A stretch of DNA of 64,000 bases from Isoperla grammatica (GCA_945910005.1 OX246744.1:38772200-38836199), one strand, 5' to 3'. Shown: positions 13,674 to 25,100, counted from the stretch's first letter. Numbers and translations are program-made. Notes: a model not told the origin generated them from the letters alone.

Positions 13674-14450
13674 GTCCATTGTTGTATTGGGGCGTGACAC
13701 ACATTGTGACTAGTTGTAGCTAGACCCCCACGCTATGTTTAAGAACGGTAATTATACGTCTTAATCGATTGAAGCCATATCCGACCTCCAATATGTAAAA
13801 CTGACTGAGATATTAGACCTTTGTTCTATTAGGGCCCAACACACATTGTGACTAGTTGAAGCTAGACTGCCACTGAGAGGTGTTTTTAGAACAGTTATCA
13901 TAAGTCTTAATCGACTGAAACCATACCCGACCTCCTATCTATAACACTGACTGAGATATGGGCCTTTAAGATATATTAGGGCTTAACACACATTGTGAAT
14001 AGTGGTAGCTAGACCCCCACTGTGAGGTGTTTTTAAATGGTAATTATACGTCTTAATCGATTGAAACCATATCCGACCTCCTATCTGTAAAACTGACTTA
14101 GATATGGGCCCTTTTGTTGTATTTGGGCCTTACACACATTGTGACTAGTGATAGCTTGACCGCCACTTTTAGGTGTTTTTAGTGCGGTAATCGTAGATAC
14201 AAATCAATTTAAACAATTATCGACCGTCTATCTGAAAGAACTGACTGAGATATTGGCCCTTTTGTTGTAATATTCCGACCACACATTGTGACTAATTGTA
14301 GGAAGACCTATATGTGAGGTGAGCTGTTTTTTAAATCGTAATCATACGTCTTAATCGATTGAAGCCCTTTCCGACATTCAATCTGTATTACTAGCTGAGA
14401 TTTGGGCCCTTATGTTGCATTAAGGCCTTACACATATTGTAAATAGTAGT
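13674..14450. repeat. Degenerate ~146-bp tandem repeat, ~6 copies
   Basis: The word CACACATTGTGACTAG recurs near 13698, 13839, 13986, 14133 and 14279, with a diverged copy near 14429. Between these, a TTAATCGATTGAA segment and a GATATGGGCCCTT segment repeat in the same order. Copies differ by many substitutions, so this array is older than the 102-bp array it runs into. It is intronic. Confidence 0.75.
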
Positions 14451-17400
14451 AGACCAACCCTGAGTGTTGTCTACACGGCCACCTGTGAGCTGCACGAGGC
14501 TAGATGATTGTATGTCTCAGTGTTGCTATGTCATGCTTCAGGTCCCCCCAGCGCACCAACCCTGAGTGTTGTCTACACGACCACCTGTGAGCTGCACGAG
14601 GCTAGATGATTGTATGTCTCAGTGTTGCTATGTCATGCTTCAGGTCCCCCCAGCGCACCAACCCTGAGTGTTGTCTACACGACCACCTGTGAGCTGCACG
14701 AGGCTAGATGATTGTATGTCTCAGTGTTGCTATGTCATGCTTCAGGTCCTCCCGGCGCACCAACCCTGAGTGTTGTCTACACGGCCACCTGTGAGCTGCA
14801 CGAGGCTAGATGAGTGTATGTCTCAGTGTTGCTATGTCATGCTTCAGGTCCTCCCGGCGCACCAACCCTGAGTGTTGTCTACACGACCACCTGTGAGCTG
14901 CACGAGGCTAGATGATTGTATGTCTCAGTGTTGCTATGTCATGCTTCAGGTCCTCCCGGCGCACCAACCCTGAGTGTTGTCTACACGGCCACCTGTGAGC
15001 TGCACGAGGCTAGATGAGTGTATGTCTCAGTGTTGCTATGTCATGCTTCAGGTCCTCCCGGCGCACCAACCCTGAGTGTTGTCTACACGACCACCTGTGA
15101 GCTGCACGAGGCTAGATGATTGTATGTCTCAGTGTTGCTATGTCATGCTTCAGGTCCCCCCAGCGCACCAACCCTGAGTGTTGTCTACACGGCCACCTGT
15201 GAGCTGCATGAGGCTAGATGATTGTATGTCTCAGTGTTGCTATGTCATGCTTCAGGTCCTCCCGGCGCACCAACCCTGAGTGTTGTCTACACGGCCACCT
15301 GTGAGCTGCACGAGGCTAGATGATTGTGTGGCTCAGTGTTGCTATGTCATGCTTCAGGTCCTCCCGGCGCACCAACCCTGAGTGTTGTCTACACGACCAC
15401 CTGTGAGCTGCACGAGGCTAGATGATTGTATGTCTCAGTGTTGCTATGTCATGCTTCAGGTCCCCCCAGCGCACCAACCCCGAGTGTTGTCTACACGACC
15501 ACCTGTGAGCTGCACGAGGCTAGATGATTGTATGTCTCAGTGTTGCTTTGTCATGCTTCAGGTCCCCCAAGCGCTCAAACCCTGAGTGTTGTCTACACGG
15601 CCACCTGTGAGCTGCATGAGGCTAGATGATTGTATGTCTCAGTGTTGCTATGTCATGCTTCAGGTCCCCCCAGCACACCAACCCTGAGTGTTGTCTACAC
15701 GGCCACCTGTGAGCTGCACGAGGCTAGATGATTGTGTGGCTCAGTGTTGCTATGTCATGCTTCAGGTCCCCCCAGCGCACCAACCCTGAGTGTTGTCTAC
15801 ACGGCCACCTGTGAGCTGCATGAGGCTAGATGATTGTATGTCTCAGTGTTGCTATGTCATGCTTCAGGTCCCCCCAGCGCACCAACCCTGAGTGTTGTCT
15901 ACACGGCAACCTGTGAGCTGCATGAGGCTAGATGATTGTATGTCTCAGTGTTGCTATGTCATGCTTCAGGTCCCCCCAGCGCACCAACCCTGAGTGTTGT
16001 CTACACGGCCACCTGTGAGCTGCACGAGGCTAGATGATTGTATGGCTCAGTGTTGCTATGTCATGCTTCAGGTCTCCCCAGCGCACCAACCCTAAGTGTT
16101 GTCTACACGGCCACCTGTGAGCTGCACGAGGCTAGATGATTGTATGTCTCAGTGTTGTTATGTCATGCTTTAGGTCCCCCAAGCGCTCAAACCCTGAGTG
16201 TTGTCTACACGACCACCTGTGAGCTGCACGAGGCTAGATGATTGTATGTCTCAGTGTTGCTATGTCATGCTTTAGGTCCCCCAAGCGCTCAAACCCTGAG
16301 TGTTGTCTACACGGCCACCTGTGAGCTGCACGAGGCTAGATGATTGTATGTCTCAGTGTTGCTATGTCATGCTTTAGGTCCCTCAAGCGCTCAAACCCTG
16401 AGTGTTGTCTACACGACCACCTGTGAGCTGCATGAGGCTAGATGATTGTATGTATCAGTGTTGCTATGTCATGCTTCAGGTCCCCCCAGCGCACCAACCC
16501 TGAGTGTTGTCTACACGACCACCTGTGAGCTGCATGAGGCTAGATGATTGTATGTCTCAGTGTTGCTATGTCATGCTTTAGGTCCCCCAAGCGCTCAAAC
16601 CCTGAGTGTTGTCTACACGGCCACCTGTGAGCTGCACGAGGCTAGATGATTGTATGTCTCAGTGTTGCTATGTCATGCTTCAGGTCCCCCCAGCGCACCA
16701 ACCCTGAGTGTTGTGTACACGGCCACCTGTGAGCTGCATGAGGCTAGATGATTGTATGTCTCAGTGTTGCTATGTCATGCTTCAGCACCCCGGCCCCAGC
16801 GCACCAACCCTGAGTGTTGTCTACACGGCCACCTGTGAGCTGCACGAGACTAGATGATTGTATGCCTCAGTGTTGCTATGTCATGCTTCAGGTCCTCCCA
16901 GCACATTAACCCTGAGTGTTGTCTACACGGCCACCTGTGAGCTGCACGAGACTAGATAATTGTATGTCTCAGTGCTGCTATGTCATGCTTCAGGTGCCCC
17001 CAGCGCACCAACCCTGAGTGTTGTCTACACGACCACCTGTGAGCTGCACGAGGCTAGATGGCTCAGTGTTGCTATGTCATGCTTCAGATCCCCCCAGCGC
17101 ACCAACTCTAAGGGTTGTCTACACGGTCACTTGTGAGCTGCACGAGGCTAGATGATTGTATGTCTTAGTGTTGCTATGTCATGCTTTAGGTCCCCCAGCG
17201 CACCAACCCTGAGTGTTGTCTACACGGCCACCTGTGAGCTGCACGAGGCTAGATGATTGTATGTGTCAGTGTTGCTATATCATGCTTCAGGACCCCCCAG
17301 CGCACCAACCCTTAGTGTTGTCTACACGGCCACCTGTGAGCTGCCAAAGGCTAGATAGTTGTATGTCTCAGTGTTGCTATGTCATGCTTCAGGTCCCCCA

Positions 17401-17790
17401 AGCGCTCAAACCCTGAGTGTTGTCTACACGGCCACCTGTAAGCTGCACGAGGCTAGATGATTGTATGTCTCAGTTTTGCTTTGTCATGCTTCAGGTCCCA
17501 CCAGCGCACCAACCCTGAGTGTTGTTTACACGGCCACCTGTGAGCTGCACGAGGCTAGATGATTGTATGTGTCAGTGTTGCTATATCATGCTTCAGGACC
17601 CCCCAGCGCACCAACCCTTAGTGTTGTCTACACGGCCACCTGTGAGCTGCACGAGGCTAGATGATTGTATGTATCAGTGTTGCTATGTCATGCTTCAGGT
17701 CCCCCCAGCGCACCAACCCTGAGTGTTGTCTACACGGCCACCTGTGAGCTGCACAAGGCTAGATGGTTGTATGTCTCAGTGTTGCTATGT
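14451..17790 (+). repeat. 102-bp minisatellite carrying a 3' splice site plus exon start (~33 copies)
   Basis: About 33 units of 102 bp lead up to the real exon C at 17801. Each unit has an intron end (TGTCATGCTTCAG or TTTAG), the first about 45 bp of exon C, and a filler (CTGCACGAGGCTAGATGATTG) that normally puts TGA in frame. Compared with the real exon, every decoy lacks the same 15 bp of coding sequence (AGGCCAGCGTCACGG), removed between two CACGG words, so the array descends from one deleted copy. Variant blocks (CCCGGCGCA, AAGCGCTCAAA, GACCCCCCAG) show later block duplications. The open frames in it are not independent genes. Confidence 0.88.
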
Positions 17791-17800
17791 CATGCTTCAG

Positions 17801-18115
17801 GTCCCCCCAGTGCACCAACCCTGAGTGTTGTCTACACGGAGGCCAGCGTCACGGCCACCTGTGAGGTAAACGGTGCTCGTCCTGTTGCCAACATATCCTG
17901 GATCCTGGGAGATTACGTCATCCGCAAGAATACACTAGTGGACACCCTAGCCAACCCTCAGGACGCGTGGAGGTGGCCCTGGATGAAGGGATCTGTCATG
18001 CAGATACTCACACTCACCCGCCAGACTAAGGACAACGGCAAGCTCCTAAATTGTGTTGTATCTCACTCGACCTTGGCCCGGCCGTTGGAGGCGACGGAGA
18101 CGATCTTATTCACTG
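17801..18115 (+). CDS. Ig-like domain exon C
   Basis: 315-bp internal exon, acceptor CATGCTTCAG and donor GTAAGT, phase 1-1, about 105 residues. It is a clear C2/I-type Ig domain: PTLSVVYTEASVTATCEVNG (first Cys), then ANISWIL (Trp), then LTRQTKDNGKLLNCVVSH, where D-N-G and the second Cys sit as in the F strand, ending EATETILF. It has one NIS glycosylation site. It is preceded by the 102-bp array of partial copies of itself. It joins the terminal exon at 19072 in frame (the split codon becomes GAA). Confidence 0.85.
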
Positions 18116-19071
18116 GTAAGTTATGTTGCAAACATGTTGTGTACAATTGATATTTTTTCAGTTTGATGCATGCCTCTCCTGCATTGCTTTTTGACCACCA
18201 CTTACCCCCGTTACAACCCGACAATCACATCTTATTTACACACATTTCTTATTATATTGTTAATAATCAGTCATGTTTGTTATGCTTGGGTCTTGGGTAC
18301 GTAACTACGGGGTAGAGCTTCAAACTATGTCGAACTAAAGATAACTGCTCACTTCACACCTTTCTTCCAATAAGCTTTGTCGAAGATGTGTAATTCGTAC
18401 GTAATGAATCCAATTATGACATTGAAGAAGTAATTTTGTTATTTTTGTTGATTGATGAATGCTAAGTCGAGTTCGTCGCACAGATAATGTTTTGTAAGAG
18501 GTTCCCAGGTTCCCTGGCTAATACAAGCTCGATGCCAACATTTCAAGTCTATCGATCGACCTTGATGTCCGATTTACCAATGCTGTAGAGGGTATGAATA
18601 AACGATAACAGTGCAGTCATTGTCGTTAACAATTTGATTGCTTTACATTGTGTAGAAAAGTGGTGTATGTCTTCTGAACATTGGTATAGTCTTACAATTT
18701 GTCAGGATAACTACTTATTCGTCGAATAGCTTGTTTTCTCAATAGCAACGACCAATGAAAACCCTTGAAATCCTCCCAATTGCCTAATTGCCATAAATAA
18801 CTTTCTTATTAAGAGATTGGAAGACCGGCCCTTAGTCAAAAATGCCCACGTCTAATGATGATGATGACAATCTAACTAAATTTCACTGGTAAATCTGGTC
18901 AAATAAATATCGGACTTTTACAAACTAAACTATTAAGTGTTTAAGAATTGTGTGATTTCTCTCTTTCTACATCAGGAGAAATAGAAGTTTGAAATTTTAG
19001 CATTATTTGTCCATGTAAGGCTATACACTTCCCCAAACATATCATACGTAACACATTTGCTCTGGTTTCAG
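18116..19071. other. Intron C-D, with a solo Harbinger-like terminus
   Basis: Non-coding. About 18711-18831 matches, in reverse orientation, the sequence at 46663-46760 and ends CCGGCCC before TTA (18832-18834), so it is a one-ended remnant of a PIF/Harbinger-like element. The rest holds nothing recognisable. The intron ends TTTGCTCTGGTTTCAG at 19071. Confidence 0.5.
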
Positions 19072-19574
19072 AAGCAGTAAGTGCGACTACGCCGCTGGCA
19101 GTCAGCAGCGCTACACCTGGAGCGGCCCTCAATACGACACGTGACCCTTGCACCACCCTAGACCCCTCCTGCCCGGCTGAAAGCATGCTGGGTCGTGTCT
19201 GCCAGGAGTACAAGGGGCTTCACAACGCCTCTTGTCCCCGGGACGAGGGGTACGAGCTCCGTGTTCGAGAGGCCGGGGCTGCGGCTAGGACTGCGGAGCT
19301 GGCAGAGGAACACACGAACGTCACCCTCGAGGCGGCCAAGGTCACTCTAGAGGCGGCCAAGGCTGAGGCCGCGTCAAATGCTTCCTTAGCCAAGGTCACC
19401 CTAGAGGCGGCCAAGGTCACCCTTGAGGCAGCCAAGGTCACCCTCGAGACAGCCAAGGTCACCCTTGAGGCGGCTCGAGACCGGGCTACGGCCGATCAGG
19501 CCTGGCGTATCAACGCCGAAGAGGAACTAGAATTCGAGCGAGCTCGACGTAGTGAAAGTCTGCTGCAGCTATAG
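19072..19574 (+). CDS. Terminal exon D: Cys-containing linker plus heptad coiled coil
   Basis: After the acceptor GGTTTCAG, reading in phase 1 gives about 166 residues to a TAG at 19572-19574. There is first a Thr/Ala/Ser-rich linker, then four cysteines (RDPCTTLDPSCPAE, RVCQEY, NASCPRD), then a long Ala/Glu/Lys-rich helix. In the helix the heptad VTLEAAK or a near copy occurs six times in two blocks, corresponding to a 21-bp coding minisatellite, and ends EEELEFERARRSESLLQL. Three possible N-glycosylation sites (NTT, NAS, NVT) precede or begin the helix. There is no transmembrane segment, so the product as encoded would be secreted and probably oligomeric through the coil. Ig domains plus a coiled coil recall fibrinogen-related or lectin-related Ig proteins of invertebrates, but no such C-terminal domain is seen. 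The stop codon lies within a foldback element starting at 19571, so the C-terminus may be truncated. Confidence 0.78.
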
Positions 19575-19706
19575 TCGGCCCCTACACCTAGGGGCACCCA
19601 TTGTTGCTATGGATTTGTTTTGTTTATGGGAAATAACATGCAAACAATTGTTACCTTGGTAACAATGGGCGCCCCTAGGTGTAGGGGCCAACTATGAATT
19701 CCAACC
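19571..19706. mobile_element. Foldback MITE, copy 1 (supplies the stop codon of the Ig gene)
   Basis: Sequence from ATAGTCGGCCCCTACACC (19571) to its reverse complement ending GAATTCCAACC (19706) folds on itself. It is nearly identical to the complete copy at 43104-43249, including the internal loop, with only a 1-bp loop indel and single-base differences. Copy 1 lacks the outer ~11 bp (GGTTGGAATTC) of the left arm. The coding frame of the Ig gene enters the element and meets TAG three bases later. Confidence 0.85.
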
Positions 19707-20066
19707 TTAGTGTGCGAGCTAGAGGGTAGGAGTCTTATTCAATGAATGTGTTTATACTGTTTTTGGTCAAACCAATTCTTTGTACTTTAAACATTTAAAT
19801 AATAATTTTAAGATTTAAGAAAGTTGAAATAATTTGATATTTTTATTTTATGCGTGTTTGTTTTGAGCAGAAATGCTTCAGATCCAAGATCTGCTAGTCT
19901 CATTTATATAATATAATGATAGACAAACATATGTATACCGTTGAAAAAAAGAAAAAAATATAATACACTGCTATATTGGAATACATTGATAAATCTTCCC
20001 CAGCTCCCATTTATGTCCTCTAACAGGTGAAAAAGTGAAATCCCAATTCTCTCAAGTTTAGCGGGT

Positions 20067-20072
<6 letters not shown>
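19707..20072. other. Non-coding sequence 3' of the Ig gene
   Basis: AT-rich sequence. I see no clear AATAAA signal close to the stop and no further exon of the Ig gene. Confidence 0.5.
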
Positions 20073-20108
<36 letters not shown>

Positions 20109-20505
20109 GCGCCACCTGGCAAGTGGAGACCTGGGTTCGATCCTCAGTCGGGACTCGGGGTTGGTTTTTTAGTTTCTGGATTTATATATATACATATATT
20201 TAAATGGATATTATTTCAAGAAAACCTTTTGTGGGTGGACATGAAGAAAACCACAAATAAAAAACCAACCCCGACTGGGAATGGAACCCAGGTCTCCCAC
20301 TTGCCGTGTGGGTGCATTGACCCCTAGACCATCGGGACTGTCAATTCAATGTCTGGATATAGTGCATTATAACGTCTATGTGGTGGTTTCCAGTCGGGGT
20401 TGGTTTATAATTTCTGGTTTTCTTCATAAATCCACCCACAAGAGGTTTTCTTGAAAAAATATCCTTTTAAATAAACTACCCGCTCAAGCCAGCGTTAAGG
20501 GTACG
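20073..20505. mobile_element. CT microsatellite and tRNA-derived SINE pieces in both orientations
   Basis: A (CT)n run at about 20073-20106 is followed by a tRNA-like head on the + strand (GCAAGTGGAGACCTGGGTTCGATCC, with a B-box-like GGTTCGATCC) and a tail GGGGTTGGTTTTTTAGTTTCTGG. About 20215-20345 is the same family inverted: reverse-complemented it reads GGTCTAGGGGTCAATGCACC with a GACCTGGGTTCC B box. 20390-20470 is another tail piece (GGTTTTCTTCATAAATCCACCC). The head resembles a tRNA with degenerate A and B boxes, as in many animal SINEs; the source tRNA cannot be told. Confidence 0.6.
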
Positions 20506-20532
20506 ACAGAATATGTGTAGCTGGTCAACTCA

Positions 20533-20853
20533 AGTAAAATAGGGTACGCACAACACCAAAACACAACAATGAAACAAATGAATTGAACCGATGGACAAAC
20601 AAGCTGTCAAAAAAATTAAGTTCTGAAGTTGGAAAAAACAAACGTTCAGAACGTATACAAACTTTCAAATAGTTGCTTTCCATAATTGAACGTAAATTTT
20701 AACTGGCGAGCAGTTACTATCGTTGCAACTAATTGTTTATCCTCATTATTTGCAAAAATATTACTTTGACAGCTTGTTGTTTGTCCACCAGTTCAATTCA
20801 TTTACTCCATTGTTGTAGTTCGGCTGTTACGTCAGTTGTGCGTACCTTACTCA
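20533..20853. mobile_element. TIR element, ~320 bp with ~75-bp inverted arms
   Basis: The left arm, from GGGTACGCACAAC to GACAAACAAGCTGTCAAA (about 20533-20610), is mirrored by TTTGACAGCTTGTTGTTTGTCC to GTGCGTACCTTACT (about 20765-20853). The arms are similar but diverged, and the interior has no coding sequence. Target duplication and superfamily were not determined. Confidence 0.65.
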
Positions 20854-20917
20854 AATGTTGAAGTGTTGGTCCACCGCCACATAGATGTTATAATGCACAA
20901 TATCCAGACATTAAATT

Positions 20918-21072
20918 GCCAGTCCCGGTGGTCAAGGCGCCCATCCGGCAAGTTTGAGACCTGGGTTCGGTTCCCAGACGGTGTTGTTTGTAGTTTCTGG
21001 TTTCCAACATACATATAAATGTTATATAATGAAGAAAAGCAGATATTAAAGAACCAACCCCGACTGGGTAAA
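20918..21072 (+). mobile_element. tRNA-derived SINE fragment
   Basis: CCCGGTGGTCAAGGCGCCCA followed by GAGACCTGGGTTCGGTTCCC resembles tRNA A and B boxes, then a tail GTAGTTTCTGGTTTCC as in the copies near 20110-20345. A short reverse piece (ACCAACCCCGACTGGG) follows at about 21054-21069. Confidence 0.55.
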
Positions 21073-21120
21073 TAACATCATTTTATACATATATTAATAA
21101 AACTATGATATTTCCGGGCT

Positions 21121-22716
21121 AGTCCGCCACGTCTTATCTCCATATTATTGCCGGTGTTTCAGGGACCTTATGGTTCCTATCCTCAGAGCGTGGAACTCAA
21201 GTCCGCCACGTCTTATCTCCATATTATTGCCGGTGTTTCAGGGACCTTATGGTTCCTATCCTCAGAGCGTGGAACTCAAGTCCGCCACGTCTTATCTCCA
21301 TATTATTGCCGGTGTTTCAGGGACCTTATGGTTCCTATCCTCAGAGCGTGGAACTCAGTCCGCCACGTCTTATCTCCATATTATTGCCGGTGTTTCAGGG
21401 ACCTTATGGTTCCTATCCTCAGAGCGTGGAACTCAGTCCGCCACGTCTTATCTCCATATTATTGCTGGTGTTTCAGGGACCTTATGGTTCCTATCCTCAG
21501 AGCGTGAAACTCAGTCCGCCACGTCTTATCTCCATATTATTGCCGGTGTTTCAGGGACCTTATGGTTCCTATCCTCAGAGCGTGGAACTCAAGTCCGCCA
21601 CGTCTTATCTCCATATTATTGCCGGTGTTTCAGGGACCTTATGGTTCCTATCCTCAGAGCGTGGAACTCAGTCCGCCACGTCTTATCTCCATATTATTGC
21701 CAGTGTTTCAGGGACCTTATGGTTCCTATCCTCAGAGCGTGGAACTCAGTCCGCCACGTCTTATCTCCATATTATTGCCGGTGTTTCAGGGACCTTATGG
21801 TTCCTATCCTCAGAGCGTGAAACTCAGTCCGCCACGTCTTATCTCCATATTATTGCCGGTGTTTCAGGGACCTTATGGTTCCTATCCTCAGAGCGTGGAA
21901 CTCAAGTCCGCCACGTCTTATCTCCATATTATTGCTGGTGTTTCAGGGACCTTATGGTTCCTATCCTCAGAGCGTGGAACTCAGTCCACCACGTCTTATC
22001 TCCATATTATTGCCGGTGTTTCAGCAACCTTGTGGTCCCTATCCTCAGAGCGTGGAACTCAGTCCGCCACGTCTTATCTCCATATTATTGCCGGTGTTTC
22101 AGGGACCTTATGGTTCCTATCCTCAGAGCGTGGAACTCAGTCCGCCACGTCTTATCTCCATATTATTGCCGGTGTTTCAGGAACCTTGTGGTCCCTATCC
22201 TCAGGGCGTCGAACTCAGTCCACCACGTCTTATCTCCATATTATTGCCGGTGTTTCAGCAACCTTGTGGTTCCTATCCTCAGGGCGTCGAACTCAGTCTG
22301 CCACGTCTTATCTCCATATTATTGCCGGTGTTTCAGGAACCTCGTGGTTCCTATCCTCAGGGTGTGGAACTCAGTCCGCCACGTCTTATCTCCATATTAT
22401 TGCCGGTGTTTCAGGAACCTTGTGGTCCCTATCCTCAGGGCGTGGAGCTCAGTCCGCCACGTCTTATCTCCATATTATTGCCGGTGTTTCAGGAACCTTG
22501 TGGTCCCTATCCTCAGGGCGTGGAGCTCAGTCCGCCACGTCTTATCTCCATATTATTGCCGGTGTTTCAGGAACCCTGTGGTTCCTATCCTCAGGGTGTC
22601 GAACTCAGTCCGCCACGTCTTATCTCCATATTATTGCCGGTGTTTCAGGAACCTTGTGGTCCCTATCCTCAGGGCGTGGAGCTCAGTCCGCCACGTCTTA
22701 TCTCCTGTCGCCCTAG
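21121..22716. repeat. 78-bp minisatellite, ~20 copies
   Basis: Units of 78 bp, with some of 79 bp (AAGTCC instead of AGTCC), begin AGTCCGCCACGTCTTATCTCC and contain GGTGTTTCAGG and CTATCCTCAG. Because 78 is a multiple of three, long frames stay open in all three forward phases (up to 490 residues); the 79-bp units shift phase, so they are artefacts unless shown otherwise. The left part is homogeneous (GGGACCTTATGG); the right part carries variants (GGAACCTTGTGG, GGGCGTCGAA). Each unit holds an acceptor-like GTGTTTCAG, but no recognisable exon follows the array. Confidence 0.93.
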
Positions 22717-24682
22717 ACTAGCTGCTTGAGTTAACGTGGGATCGGTTTGGGAGGGCGCCAGGAGTTCACACTGCCTTGATGGGTATAGGATCGGGGAACT
22801 GCCTACCGAGAGTCCGATCAAGTTGAAATTTGGACCATCCACAAGTCTCGATGTGGACTGAACGTTGCTAGTCTTGCGGAAACATCGGTCAAGAATTTGC
22901 TTAGTAACCAAAGCTTTTTTTTTATGTAATGGCGGCAATATATGAGTTGGCTATATCGTAATAGGCCTACATTTTTCTCCCGTCCCGAATATCTTAGTTT
23001 TGGATCGATCCAATGAGTAACTTTGAGGATTCAACATGATTTCATTCAGTCAAGTCAAATTTCAGAGAGGTCAGGAAAGATTTTTCGTTGAATTATTTCC
23101 TGGGGCTCCGTAGAACCGCGCCCGAAACAGTGTCCACAATCGTGCATCACTCTTAGATGGGAGGTTTCCATTTAGGTTCGAGACGGGAACAGAGGCGAAG
23201 AGGATAGATAAAGGCCCAACCACAATTGACAGAATCGTAGTTGTAATCGGGATCGCAATTGCAGAAGTATGATTTATACCATTACAATCCATTACGACGT
23301 TACGGTTTCGTCGTGAGCGGCGCCACAAGAACCAAGTACGTCAACTATTTCACGATTTCCGGATTACGATTACAATCACGATGCCGTCGGTTACGGTCGA
23401 GCCGAGCCTTAACAAAGACGAAGACGATACAATTGATAAAAAGAGAAAAACGTGCAGTACGTTTATTTTCGACTTTTGACTTGTACACTCCTCCACATCA
23501 ATACAGTTACGAAATATAAATATTGATCAGTATCAAATTTAAGTGGACAGTCTTACAGTCGCCCCTAAACTTCCACCCTAAATAAATAGCATTGAGAGTT
23601 GTCCACAGTGTTGAGACTCGAGCCCACTAGTTATGCCCGGCCGCTCTTGATACCAGTCCAAGGTCCGTAAATCCCCTGGCGGGGGCTCGTCCACCTCCCA
23701 AGTTGGGTCGTCCCATCCGTTTCCACAATGTTAAAAGTCACACGTTATTCAAACGGGAGAATAATCCGGCAAAACAAACGAACTGATCCGTCAAAAACCA
23801 ATTCTAGTTTGTAGCCGCGTTACCTATCGGATTGAAATTATTTCATTTTTGTAATCTATCTTTGTTTTTAATGAAACATTCTGAAATCAAACTTTACACG
23901 ATAGATTTTCGTAACGAACCAGTTTTTGTGGTAAGCAAGAGAACGACGATTTTCGTGCCCACGAGAAGACCCAACTTTGACGTTTACCGAACCTCCGCGA
24001 GGGGATCGACGAACCTTGGTTACCACTATAAATCTATAAAACATTAAATACACAACACTTAACTAGAACCATTGCAGTATCCATATACAACACGTAGGCT
24101 ACATGTAACAAGTCGAGTACAATACAAAGGATGGACAGACAGAATATGGCTCCACATTCTACAACCGGAATGAGAGACGGTTTCATCGAGGTTACGACTT
24201 GACGAGCACCGTTTTGTCTCGCGCGTAAATAACTCGAGCGAAACGCGCATCGCGTTGACGACCGTACCCGGAGGTTCGCGTCACAAACCTGGGGTTGATT
24301 GCAATCTACCTCGCGGTTACCACCCGCCTCTCGAAGGGTGGCTTTGCAACAATACTACGTAACGTTCGTTTCTCACTTAATACAATTGCGCGCTACTAAC
24401 TTCAATAAATTACACTAGAATCGAACGGTTCTACGACTTGAATTGCACAAACTGGTATTAGATCAAGAATTAAATATACTAGTCGAGCCCACTTTAAACG
24501 AAACTGAAGCGGATTCGAAACTACTTTGTTAATCTCTTCGGGAGTTGATTCTCAGTTGCAGTGTAGACCTGCAACACTGCCGGGATAGGTTTTTAAAAAA
24601 TTGACTTTAAAATACTTGAATCTTAGACGCCCATATACGGGCGTGCCCAAGAAGAGGTTGAATTAAAACCAAACTTCCTTAT

Positions 24683-24733
<51 letters not shown>

Positions 24734-24761
24734 GGGTTAACACTAACAGGGAAGGATACCT
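22717..24761. other. Non-coding region with an AT microsatellite
   Basis: No gene supported on either strand. An (AT)n run lies at about 24685-24732. Around 23660-23695 the words CCAAGGTCC and AAATC-CCTGGCGGGG resemble the left half of the small transposon at 62451-62535, so this may be a decayed relative. Confidence 0.5.
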
Positions 24762-25100
24762 CTACGTCAAAAACCGCAAAAATTTTCATTATAAATTATA
24801 CCTTAAGAATGGGCTTCGAAATCGAAAATATGAATCAACAGCGCACTGTGGTTTAGTAAGCCCTACATATTGAACGCTCTCAATTGTGTCTTACATTATA
24901 ATCAGTATGGTTTTTATTTCTAATTTATTTTATTAATTATCGATTTAATAATCAACATAACTATGCTAATGGTTATAATATTTCATTCAGTTTGTAGGGC
25001 TTACCAAAACACATTGCGCTGTTGAATGAGATTTTCGATTTTGTGTTGCAATCTTGAAATATAATTAAAAAATTACAGTTGTCTGCGGTTTTTGACGTAG
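24762..25100. mobile_element. TIR element, ~340 bp with ~110-bp diverged arms
   Basis: CTACGTCAAAAACCGC at 24762 is mirrored by GCGGTTTTTGACGTAG ending at 25100. Inward, the arms continue with ATCGAAAAT, TCAACAGCGCA and TAAGCCCTACA-type words in inverted order. There is no coding sequence. The arms are long relative to the whole, like a foldback MITE. Confidence 0.7.

Noticed and set aside
20105..20345. Functional tRNA genes
   Set aside because: A/B-box-like words are present but the cloverleaf is not complete and the copies have long shared non-tRNA tails, as in SINEs.
21249..22721. 490-residue frame over the 78-bp array
   Set aside because: The 3n repeat leaves all three forward frames open and 79-bp units swap phases; nothing favours one frame.
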